Positions 50,465 to 58,531 of a stretch of 64,000 nucleotides of DNA are shown here, piece after piece (position 1 is the stretch's first letter; every line of letters starts with the position of its first letter). The stretch comes from Chitinophaga parva. GTDB taxonomy: Bacteria; Bacteroidota; Bacteroidia; Chitinophagales; Chitinophagaceae. The stretch spans positions 558,001-622,000 of the forward strand of contig NZ_QCYK01000002.1 in assembly GCF_003071345.1 (NCBI RefSeq), read 5' to 3'. Under the pieces are notes generated by a model. The model was not told the origin of the DNA, ran no database searches, and was given only the letters and a program-made list of their open reading frames with translations. Made by a program: the position numbers and the translations under genes.

Positions 50465-51274
50465 TCAACCATTATCGGCAAAGCCGGGGTAGAGGGTCAT
50501 ACCACCGTCTACAAAGAGCGTGGTGCCGGTAATATAATCACTATCATCACTGGCCAGGAATACGGCAGCTTTACCCACGTCTGCTGCTTCTCCTATGCGT
50601 CCGTAGGGGATCAGCTCCAGCAGCTTTTGGGCTGCCGCCGGGGTGTCCCAGGCTTCGTGGTTAATGCGGGTGCGGATGGCGCCCGGTGCTATGCTGTTGA
50701 TGCGGATCTTCTCAGGGGCATATTCCTGTGCCAGGGTTTGCATCAGCAGTTTTATACCACCTTTACTGGCTGCATAATTTACATGACCGGCCCAGGGAAT
50801 TACTTCGTGTACGCTGCTCATGCAAATGATCTTGCCTGCGGCGGCAGAGCGCTCCGGTACAATGCCCCTGCGCAGGAATTCTTTAATGGCTTCGCGACAG
50901 CAGAGGAACTGCCCGGTGAGGTTGATGCTGATCACTTTATTCCATTGTTCCAGCGTCATTTCTGTGAGTTTCGCATCCTGCTGGAGGCCTGCATTGGCCA
51001 CCAGGATGTCTACCGTACCAAACTGCCGGATGGTTTCGGCAAACAGGTGCTGCACTTCTTCTTCCTTGCTTACATCACATTGTATGATGGTGGCTTTTCC
51101 ATTCCAGCTATTAATGGTGGCCAGTACGGCTTCGGCTTCGGGGCGGCTGCCTGCGTGGGAGTGGTTAATGACCACGGTGGCTCCGGCCCTGGACAGGGCA
51201 AGGGCTACACCTTCGCCTATGCCGCTGCTGCTGCCGGTCACTATGGCCACCTGTTGCTGTAAACTGTTGCTCAT
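50465..51274 (-). CDS. SDR family oxidoreductase
   Basis: Short-chain dehydrogenase/reductase of 269 residues. The cofactor motif is VAIVTGSSSGIGEGVALALS, followed by DILVANAGLQ (NAG motif), the catalytic Ser in IICMSSVHEVIPW, and Tyr-Lys in HVNYAASKGGIKLL. The end ITGTTLFVDGGMTLYPGF is typical of the glucose 1-dehydrogenase/3-oxoacyl reductase-like classical SDRs. The close resemblance to glucose 1-dehydrogenase suggests a sugar or polyol substrate, but this is uncertain. It is monocistronic as far as can be seen. Confidence 0.88.
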   Translation of the reverse strand: MSNSLQQQVAIVTGSSSGIGEGVALALSRAGATVVINHSHAGSRPEAEAVLATINSWNGKATIIQCDVSKEEEVQHLFAETIRQFGTVDILVANAGLQQDAKLTEMTLEQWNKVISINLTGQFLCCREAIKEFLRRGIVPERSAAAGKIICMSSVHEVIPWAGHVNYAASKGGIKLLMQTLAQEYAPEKIRINSIAPGAIRTRINHEAWDTPAAAQKLLELIPYGRIGEAADVGKAAVFLASDDSDYITGTTLFVDGGMTLYPGFADNG

Positions 51275-51639
51275 GATCGGGGATTTTTCCGGAAGTTACT
51301 GCAAAAGCGTGCCATAAAACAGGGCTTTTCCCCAAACGAAGAAGCCGCCCAAGAATGGGCAGCTCTCCTTTTATCCTATACCTATGAAATACAATGTAGT
51401 AGCGGGTTTTGGCAGATGAAAGGGATTGATTTCAGATAAAGAAACCGCCCCTGAAAAGGGGCGGAGACTTTCATCCTTGTTTGTTTAACCCATATAAAGG
51501 TCCATAGATTTTCATATGAGATTATTAATGATTTGTTAATGGCGAAAAATATTTTGGGAGAATACCAAGGGGGTGTAGAAAGCATAGGATGCCTATCCGG
51601 CCGTAATAGCAGGTGCAGAAATGTTAATGGTTAGGAATG
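51275..51639. other. intergenic region with two minus-strand hairpins
   Basis: A stem CCGCCCC/GGGGCGG (51445-51451, 51458-51464) is followed on the minus strand by TTTCTTT and probably ends the outer-membrane operon, although it is 175 bp behind its last stop codon. A second stem (GCCGCCC/GGGCAGC, about 51345-51365) lies 75 bp before the SDR gene. A 14-codon frame (51515-51471, MKIYGPLYGLNKQG) stands just before the first hairpin. No gene is supported. Confidence 0.5.
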
Positions 51640-53367
51640 CTACTCTACGGTGAAGGTGCTGAAGGTATAGCAAGGTTTGCCTTGGGCACTTAAGCCTTGT
51701 AGTACCAGGCAGTAGACACCCGGTTCATCGCCGGTGTAAAAGCTGATGGCGCCATTGCCGTTGCTATCGGTCTGCACGGCAGGGTTCCAGTAAAGGGTAT
51801 TGCGCTGGTCCGGCATGCTGGGCACATTTTTCCGGGCATAGTTGGGCACATAAAATTGCAGTGGAAGCTCGGTGCCGCTGTAGTCTGCCACCATCGCATT
51901 GGGGTCCAGCTTGTAGCCGGCCATGTCCCCGGCGTAGGTCTGTATGCTGACCACGCCATTAAACACCCCGCCTGGGTAAAAGGCTTTGTGCGCCATTACA
52001 GATACTTTGCGAAGTTGCAGCGGGTTGAGGGCAAAGATGCGCTTATTGTCAAACACCGGTACGCCATCCAGCAGGATGAGGGGATCCGTGTCAAAGAATT
52101 TTGGATTTACCAGCTGGCTATTGAGTACATGCAAATGCAGGGTGTCACCATATTTACGTACCATCACGGTTTTAATGAACTCCCGGAACACTTCTTCCAC
52201 GGTGGTAAAGCGGGTATAATCATCCAGCATCACTTCTTCTTCCGGTTTGGTAAAAAAGAAAGTGGTATCGCGGAACCGCGCAGGGGCGGGCAGGATGCTG
52301 TCGCCATAAAAGGTTTGCCATACCTGGGCACCGATATGGTCTTCCAGGAGCTGACGCTGCAAACTGGCGTCCATAGCCGCACTGGTGCGGCTGCTGTCAT
52401 TGTTTTCTTCCGTAAAAAATGCCGGTGTCCTGGGTGGTGTGAAGTCTGTAAAGGGGCTGTATACCGTTACCAGGTAGCCATTATGAGTGGGCGTGTAGGC
52501 TTGCACAATAACATCTGCATTGCCGCTGTAGCCTTGCAGATCCAGGCTGAAATCGCCATCCCGCGTGGCAGGGATGCAGTAAAACCGGGGGCTTTGCCCG
52601 GTGACGGTGATCATTACAGGTACCTGCAGGGGGGCGCCGGTTTTCTTATCGGTAATGCGGCCGGTGAGCACCTGGTTGTAAGGCTCCGGCAGGTGAAAGG
52701 TGTCCTTGCTCAGGTAGTGCGATTGCTGTGGTACTGCCAGTTGCCGTATGTCGGGGCTGTCCAGGCTTTGGAGTGCGTTCATGCGGTATACGGCAGCCGA
52801 AAGATTTGCCACGATCGGTGCGTGCGTATCGTCAAAACTGTTGATGGTGATCTTTACCGGCTGGCGCTTGCCAAAATGCCCCGCATTGGTACTGGCCTGC
52901 AGGTGGTAGGCAACGGGTGCGGGCAGGCCTTTCTGCTTTTGTAAACGGGGCACTGGTTCAAAGGTATTGACGATGCGGATATTCTTTTCATAGAATAACC
53001 CGTATTGCTCCATGTTGCGCGTATACGCCCGCAGGCGGTAGCTGCCGGTGGGCAGGCTGTCCGGTATTTCCAGTGTGCCGGCAGCATGGGAGAGGCTATC
53101 CAGCAGTAGTTTTGCCTGTATGGAGGGCATCCTGCTGCTTTCATTATACAGGTCTATATAGCCAATGGCGCTGTGAAATCCGTCTGTCGTATCATCATTC
53201 ACGGTGTACATTTTCATCCAAACGGTTTCCCCGGCCAGGTAGCAATTCCGGTCTGTATGCAGGAAGGCTTGTTCCCGGTAGGTCTTCTTTGCATTGGGGA
53301 TCTGGGCTGCTGCGTGCAGGGACAAGGCAACCAGGAACCATGGCAATATGCAGTGTTTATTTCTCAT
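51640..53367 (-). CDS. surface protein with macroglobulin-like and plug-like parts
   Basis: Exported protein of 575 residues with a signal peptide (LPWFLVALSLHAAAQ). The N-terminal half resembles the MG2 domain of alpha-2-macroglobulins (FLHTDRNCYLAGETVWMKMY, LPTGSYRLRAYT). A carboxypeptidase-regulatory-like unit follows (LTGRITDKKTGAPLQVPVMI). The last third has a TonB-plug-like segment (LILLDGVPVFDNKRIFAL) but no barrel, and ends with a beta domain (AISFYTGDEPGVYCLVLQG). Proteins of this build occur in Bacteroidota as partners of TonB receptors. It is the last gene of a four-gene operon, 13 bp behind the DUF4249 gene. Function unknown. Confidence 0.7.
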   Translation of the reverse strand: MRNKHCILPWFLVALSLHAAAQIPNAKKTYREQAFLHTDRNCYLAGETVWMKMYTVNDDTTDGFHSAIGYIDLYNESSRMPSIQAKLLLDSLSHAAGTLEIPDSLPTGSYRLRAYTRNMEQYGLFYEKNIRIVNTFEPVPRLQKQKGLPAPVAYHLQASTNAGHFGKRQPVKITINSFDDTHAPIVANLSAAVYRMNALQSLDSPDIRQLAVPQQSHYLSKDTFHLPEPYNQVLTGRITDKKTGAPLQVPVMITVTGQSPRFYCIPATRDGDFSLDLQGYSGNADVIVQAYTPTHNGYLVTVYSPFTDFTPPRTPAFFTEENNDSSRTSAAMDASLQRQLLEDHIGAQVWQTFYGDSILPAPARFRDTTFFFTKPEEEVMLDDYTRFTTVEEVFREFIKTVMVRKYGDTLHLHVLNSQLVNPKFFDTDPLILLDGVPVFDNKRIFALNPLQLRKVSVMAHKAFYPGGVFNGVVSIQTYAGDMAGYKLDPNAMVADYSGTELPLQFYVPNYARKNVPSMPDQRNTLYWNPAVQTDSNGNGAISFYTGDEPGVYCLVLQGLSAQGKPCYTFSTFTVE

Positions 53368-53380
53368 GAAAATAATACGA

Positions 53381-54610
53381 TTAGTTAGGCCAATAATCCG
53401 GCTTCTTGCGCCCTCCTTTGCCCCAGAAGATGCAGTCTACACAGATGGTATCGTAACAGTATTGCAGGCCTTTCGGGCCATTCAATACCGGGATGGCCCT
53501 GGCGCAGCAAGCGCTGTAAAGATCGGAGCAGGGCTGGGGCGTTGAGAGGTCCGGACAAGGCGACCGGGTGGTCATGAAATAGACCGATTGTTCATCCAGC
53601 GGTGTATCATATCCGGGGAAGCCCATGTAATTGCTGACATATTTAGTATCGTAATCAAACGAATATTTCCAGGAAGTGAGGTTACTGTGGTAAATGAACA
53701 GCCGTTTGTCCGTTACCGTAGATGCTGTCATGTATCCAATCACTACCGCATTTGTATTGTTCACTGCGTGGATATTGCCTTTGAGCTGGGTGGGCAACGG
53801 GCCAAAAACATTGCCTATGTCCTGTGTAGCCTTCTTCAATGCGTTGAAGTAATCATAGGCGGCATCGCTGATGGCATATTCTTTTATGTGAATGGAGTAG
53901 ATGTCGCTCAGCTTTATTGAGCCCGAGGGTATGTAGGCAATGGGATATAAGCTTACCTGGCTTTCAGACAGGGCCTGGGTGGAGTATATCAGTATGTTTG
54001 ACGAATAGCCTGTTTCATAACAATTGTAAAGGCTGTCCCTGTTTGTCTTGCTGCGCATGCTTAGTATGCGCTTGGACCAGTCGTATAAAATGCTGCTTTC
54101 GTAAGGAGGATGGTATTCCCAGGTTTCATCATAGTCCCAGCGGAAATTCTTTATCGTATTGGAATGATCATGGGTATCCAGGTAGATCTGTACGCCATCG
54201 TCTGCTTTGCGCGCGTAGTAAACGGTGTCTATCGGTGGGGTGGTCAGCACCGGTATGTTGTCCGACTGGTACTCCTGCTGGTCAGCCGTTTGTATATGCA
54301 GCTGGCAATTGCCGGCAACAAGTTGTATAGCGGAGGTTTCATAATATCCGCTGTCGCCGGTTTCTGTGAGTACATAGGTGTTGCCATCCTGGCTCACGCT
54401 TACACTGGCCCCATGTTCTGCGGCTACAGAAGCAGTATCATTCACGTTGGTGGTGCGGGTAAGGCGGATGCGGGTGGTGGAACCGGCATCTGCATTAATA
54501 AATCCATCTACCACCAGGTAATTCCTGTTGCCGCTGATCACCTTTGGCGTGTAAGGGTCTTTGCAGCCCAACGCAAAAAACAGGGCCAACCCGAAGAGAC
54601 GGAAACGCAT
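53381..54610 (-). CDS. DUF4249 family lipoprotein
   Basis: Lipoprotein of 409 residues with lipobox ALGC (Cys16). The N-terminal Ig-like part (YLVVDGFINADAGSTTRIRLTRT in part, GASVSVSQDGNTYVLTETGDSGYY) and the characteristic PPIDTVYYARKADDGVQIYLDTHD mark the DUF4249 family. These lipoproteins are regularly encoded next to TonB receptors with STN or CarboxypepD_reg domains, as here, and probably sit on the outer membrane with the receptor. The substrate is unknown. Cysteine-rich end (CPDLSTPQPCSDLYSACC) is notable. Confidence 0.85.
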   Translation of the reverse strand: MRFRLFGLALFFALGCKDPYTPKVISGNRNYLVVDGFINADAGSTTRIRLTRTTNVNDTASVAAEHGASVSVSQDGNTYVLTETGDSGYYETSAIQLVAGNCQLHIQTADQQEYQSDNIPVLTTPPIDTVYYARKADDGVQIYLDTHDHSNTIKNFRWDYDETWEYHPPYESSILYDWSKRILSMRSKTNRDSLYNCYETGYSSNILIYSTQALSESQVSLYPIAYIPSGSIKLSDIYSIHIKEYAISDAAYDYFNALKKATQDIGNVFGPLPTQLKGNIHAVNNTNAVVIGYMTASTVTDKRLFIYHSNLTSWKYSFDYDTKYVSNYMGFPGYDTPLDEQSVYFMTTRSPCPDLSTPQPCSDLYSACCARAIPVLNGPKGLQYCYDTICVDCIFWGKGGRKKPDYWPN

Positions 54611-54627
54611 GATGATAAAAATGATAG

Positions 54628-57405
54628 TTAGAATTTGAAATTATAAGTCACAAAGGGAATGGCGGTCCCAAAGATGGATAGCTTATACCCGTTTGTCTTG
54701 CCATTTTCCGAAACAAAGTATACGGAATATGCATTCCTGCGGGCAAACAGGTTGTACACACCCAGTGTCCAGGAGCTGGTGCCCAGTTTTTTGATCTTAT
54801 GATTGCCTTCCAGGTTTACAGAGAGGTCCGTCCTGAAATAATCCGGGATGCGGTACTGGTTGCGGTCTTCATAATAAACACGGTAAGAGCCCTGGTAGTA
54901 ATAGCGCGCTACCGGTAAGGTAATAGGCCGGCCCGTGCTGTAAAATGAAGTCAGCGATACGGCCGCGCGGTGGGAGAACCGGTAGTTGGCAATCACATTC
55001 AGTACATGCGGCTTGTCATAGTCTGCCGGGTAGTACTGGCCTCCATTGATCTTGTCTGCCACCTGCGGATCGTCCATGCGCAGCAGGGTGCGGGAATAAG
55101 TATAGCTGATCCATCCATTTAGTTTACCACTCTTTTTCAGCAGGAACTCCACACCATAGGCCTTCCCCACGGCATTGGCCACATCTGTTTCAATGTGATG
55201 ATTGAGCAGCAACACGGCGCCGTTCTTATAGGTCAGGGCGTGCTGTAACCGCTTGTAGTAGCCTTCCACAGATACCTCGTACATATCATCGTGGAGGTTT
55301 TTGTACAGACCTAATGACACCTGGTCGGCTGTTTGGGGCTGTATGTATTTATCACTCAGCTTCCAGGTATCTGTGGGCGATACCACCGTGGTATTGGTGA
55401 GCAGGTGTATATACTGGCGGGTACGGTTGTAAGCAACTTTTAAGGAGCTGTTATCGCCCAGTTTGTAGCGGAGGGATACGCGGGGCTCGGGGCCATGGTA
55501 GGTTTTGATCAGCTTACCGGTGCCATATGTGGTGGAGTCAAGGAGGTTAGCTTCCGTTTTTTCCAGGCCGGGCGGGTAGTTGTATTGCACATGCGGTCCC
55601 AGGTAGTTGAACATGGAGTAGCGCAGGCCGGCTTCTACGGACCATTTATCGTTGATCGTGTATTGGTCGCTGATGTACAGGGCGCTTTCCAGTGCCTGTT
55701 CGGCATCCTGCTTATCTTCCAGTGCCAGGCTGCTGTCCAGTGGTTCCAGGCTACCGGGGTGTAGTTTGTAATAGAGGGAAGAAAATCCCATTTCTATGCG
55801 GTGCTGGTTGTTTGGTGTGTATACCAGGTCTGCATTGGCGTGGAACTGTGATACATCGAATTTGTAACGGAATGCATTCAGTTTCAAAGCCGTGCTGGAC
55901 ATGGCAAACTGGTAGTTGTCTGCTCCTGCACTGAAGTTGCCATAGAGCTTGTTATTAAACAGGTGACGCCATTTCAGCACCCCGTTAATATTGCCATAGC
56001 GGTACAGTGTATCTCCGTTGAGCTTAAACCTGTCGCCGCTATTGTACAGTGATACATAGATGTTATTCTTTTCATCCAGTTCACTGGAAAGTTTCAGGTT
56101 CACGTCGTAGAAATTGGCGTGGCTATCCTGGTACTGGTCCGGCAGCAGCTTCAATGTCCAGTCAGCGTAGGTGGTGCGGCCACCCACCAGCAACGTGGTT
56201 TTGCGACCAATGGGGCCCTCCAGCGTAAGGTGGGCGCTGAGCGGTCCTATGCCGCCGGAGCCGGCAAACCGCTGGTTGTTGCCCTCGCGGGTCAGCACTT
56301 CCAGCACGGAAGACAGGCGGCTGCCATAGCGTACCGGTATGCTGGCTTTATAAAGTTCGGCATCTTTTATCAGGTCAGAATTGAATCCGGAGAAGAAGCC
56401 GAAGAAGTGAGACGGGTTGTAAACGGTGGCTCCATCCAGCAGCACCAGGTTCTGGTCTACATTGCCGCCCCGCACATTGAGCCCGGTAGTGCCTTCACTG
56501 GCAGCGGTAACGCCCGGTAGGGTTTGTACCGCACGCAGCACATCCACTTCTCCCAGCAAGGCGGGTATTTGCCGGATGGTTTTAATGTCCATGCGGTTCA
56601 CACTCATGGAAGGGGAGTTGATATTGTTGGTTTTGCCTCCGCCCACGGTTACGGTGCGCAGGCTGGTAACAAATTCATGCATCAGCACATTCAGTTGCCC
56701 ATTGCCCCGCAGGTCTATCTGGCGGCGGGCATCGCTGAGGCCTACACAACTGATCATCAGCGTATGCCGGCCTTTGGGAAGGGTGATGGTAAAATAGCCG
56801 TAGCTGTCTGCCATGGCCTTGGCACCGGGTATGTCCGAGATATAAATGGAGGCGTGTCCTACGCCTTCACCCGTGTTGCGGTGGCGTACATAGCCGATAA
56901 TAGTGGCATACCCCAGGTTGTTATTGACGGTACCTACGGTAAACAGTTTATTTTCATCGAAGTCTACGAACGATTTTGTGGCGGGTGCCACTTCACCGGG
57001 TGGGGCAGTGGGGTATTTACCTTTTCCTGCCGGGGCTTTACGGGGACGGCCTTTGCTGGTATAGTTGCCCTTTTGCCCAATGGTCATGCTAAGTTCCTGG
57101 TTGTGGGTAATGTAAATATTGCCATTGGGATCGGCGTTCACGTAGATATGGGACGACTTTGGAAAGATCTTCTCAAAAGCATCGCGTATTTTCATTTTAC
57201 CCTTCAGGCTTATGCTGAGGGTGTCAAAAATTTCGGGGATGTAATAGCAAGTGCTTTGTGTTTGCTGCCTGATCTGGGTGGCCATGTCTTCCAGGTGGCC
57301 GGCATTAATGTCAAATGTGACCTGTTGGTCCAATATAGCCGTTCTTCCCTGCCCGCCCACACTTATTGGAATCAGCAACAAGCACAATGCGAGGAGTGGT
57401 TTCAT
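54628..57405 (-). CDS. TonB-dependent receptor with STN domain
   Basis: Outer-membrane receptor of 925 residues. A signal peptide (LALCLLLIPISVGGQG) is followed by an STN (secretin/TonB short N-terminal) domain (about 30-110: VTFDINAGHLEDMATQI, SISLKGKMKIRDAFEKIF), a basic linker (GRPRKAPAGKGKYP), a CarboxypepD_reg domain (GYVRHRNTGEGVGHASIYI), a plug (VDVLRAVQTLPGVTAASEG, LNVRGGNVDQNLVLLDGA) and a barrel ending in YNFKF. STN domains usually contact a FecR-type regulator, but no sigma/FecR genes are adjacent. It is the second gene of the operon with the DUF4249 lipoprotein. Confidence 0.92.
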   Translation of the reverse strand: MKPLLALCLLLIPISVGGQGRTAILDQQVTFDINAGHLEDMATQIRQQTQSTCYYIPEIFDTLSISLKGKMKIRDAFEKIFPKSSHIYVNADPNGNIYITHNQELSMTIGQKGNYTSKGRPRKAPAGKGKYPTAPPGEVAPATKSFVDFDENKLFTVGTVNNNLGYATIIGYVRHRNTGEGVGHASIYISDIPGAKAMADSYGYFTITLPKGRHTLMISCVGLSDARRQIDLRGNGQLNVLMHEFVTSLRTVTVGGGKTNNINSPSMSVNRMDIKTIRQIPALLGEVDVLRAVQTLPGVTAASEGTTGLNVRGGNVDQNLVLLDGATVYNPSHFFGFFSGFNSDLIKDAELYKASIPVRYGSRLSSVLEVLTREGNNQRFAGSGGIGPLSAHLTLEGPIGRKTTLLVGGRTTYADWTLKLLPDQYQDSHANFYDVNLKLSSELDEKNNIYVSLYNSGDRFKLNGDTLYRYGNINGVLKWRHLFNNKLYGNFSAGADNYQFAMSSTALKLNAFRYKFDVSQFHANADLVYTPNNQHRIEMGFSSLYYKLHPGSLEPLDSSLALEDKQDAEQALESALYISDQYTINDKWSVEAGLRYSMFNYLGPHVQYNYPPGLEKTEANLLDSTTYGTGKLIKTYHGPEPRVSLRYKLGDNSSLKVAYNRTRQYIHLLTNTTVVSPTDTWKLSDKYIQPQTADQVSLGLYKNLHDDMYEVSVEGYYKRLQHALTYKNGAVLLLNHHIETDVANAVGKAYGVEFLLKKSGKLNGWISYTYSRTLLRMDDPQVADKINGGQYYPADYDKPHVLNVIANYRFSHRAAVSLTSFYSTGRPITLPVARYYYQGSYRVYYEDRNQYRIPDYFRTDLSVNLEGNHKIKKLGTSSWTLGVYNLFARRNAYSVYFVSENGKTNGYKLSIFGTAIPFVTYNFKF

Positions 57406-57437
57406 TGTACTGGAGTTATAAAAATGAGAAGGGGCGG

Positions 57438-58100
57438 TTAAAAACGGGCCACATTCATACAGTATTCGCGATAGCGGGCAGTGGATGCCAGTGCATCGTC
57501 ACTTTCCAGCGGATTGTTACGCTGGAAGATCTTGGTTTGTTTTTTATTAACGTTGAGCAGTTCGCTCAGGTCTTTAAGGCTTTTAAAGGAGTGGAACGCA
57601 TTGTCCACTTTAATATAATCATAGTGGTGGTCATGCACTACGTCGTAGAATGCGCCATCCATGTATACCTGGTGGGAAATGGACTTCGTGTAGCGTACGT
57701 AGTACGTGTATTCCGGCGCTGTTAAAATGCGGGCGTAAAATCCTTTGGGAAGGCCCAGTGAATCGGGGAGTTTTACGAATGTTTGATCATATACGGTAAA
57801 GCTGTCTATCTGCTCAGGGTAGAGAATGATCTCCGTGCGGCCGTCTGCATAAAGGGTGACCACCCGGTCAAGGCTCAGGTCATATTTCAGCAGGATATGC
57901 GTGTAATGCCTGCCAAAATAGGTGATCTCACCCTCTGAAAAATGATCACTCTGGTAAAAAGGATGTTTATTCTCAAACACATTTCCGGTAATAGGGGTCA
58001 CGTATTCTATACCGTTGTTCACGGTGGCAGCATCAGAGGGCCCCTGGGCAGTAGCCATTTTGCTAATAACCAAGCAAAGTACTAGTAGCTTTATTCTCAT
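57438..58100 (-). CDS. small secreted protein of unknown function
   Basis: Exported protein of 220 residues from ATG at 58100, which gives a good signal peptide (KLLVLCLVISKMATAQG); a longer frame from 58241 has no signal. The mature part has the features HPFYQSDHFSEGEITYFGRHY, ILLKYDLSLDRVVTLYADG and YVRYTKSISHQVYMDGAFYDVV, a mostly beta pattern. The family is unknown to me. It is the first gene of the TonB-DUF4249 operon (32 bp before the receptor) and may be a periplasmic or surface component of that system. Confidence 0.65.
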   Translation of the reverse strand: MRIKLLVLCLVISKMATAQGPSDAATVNNGIEYVTPITGNVFENKHPFYQSDHFSEGEITYFGRHYTHILLKYDLSLDRVVTLYADGRTEIILYPEQIDSFTVYDQTFVKLPDSLGLPKGFYARILTAPEYTYYVRYTKSISHQVYMDGAFYDVVHDHHYDYIKVDNAFHSFKSLKDLSELLNVNKKQTKIFQRNNPLESDDALASTARYREYCMNVARF

Positions 58101-58257
58101 ACGCTGAACATTAAGAGATAATAAAAATGACAATCCAATAAAATGACGAACCAACAAATGATGAGGATCCAGTAAACTAAGTGTATCCTTTTTCTGGCCA
58201 CAGGGAACTAGAGTTGCAAAATATTTTGGAAAAAGGTACAATTTCGAAATAAGGCGA

Positions 58258-58278
58258 CGGTTAACAACTTGTTAACCG
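58258..58278. promoter_or_regulatory. palindromic operator-like site
   Basis: Perfect palindrome of two 10-bp halves, CGGTTAACAA (58258-58267) and TTGTTAACCG (58269-58278), around a single C. It lies about 160 bp before the start of the TonB operon. A dimeric regulator site is likely; it could also form a hairpin. The remaining 432-bp gap (58101-58531) contains no visible gene. Confidence 0.5.
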
Positions 58279-58478
58279 GAGATGAAATTTTTTGTTTCAG
58301 AAGAATCTGGGGAGAAACGAAATGATCTCTCTCCATTCAAAAATCTCAGCAGTACCGGCAGGTAAGGTTTGAAAAATTAATCAACAGATTTTGTAGAAAA
58401 TATTCGCAGGTAGGAGTGTACGGTCATTTACAGACATTTCCACCATCTTCGTGCCGGGATATTGGCCCCGGGGCAATT

Positions 58479-58509
58479 AAAAAGGCACGCCATGACAGCG
58501 TGCCTTTTT
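58479..58509 (-). terminator. intrinsic terminator after the AsmA gene
   Basis: Perfect 12-bp stem AAAAAGGCACGC (58479-58490) with GCGTGCCTTTTT (58498-58509); the T-run lies downstream on the minus strand. Confidence 0.9.
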
Positions 58510-58531
58510 GCAATTGTTGCAGGATAGAGCG

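Noticed and set aside
51471..51515. Fourteen-codon frame (MKIYGPLYGLNKQG) before a minus-strand hairpin, as an attenuator leader
   Set aside because: No run of one amino acid, no antiterminator strand found, and the gene behind it (SDR) is not biosynthetic for an amino acid.
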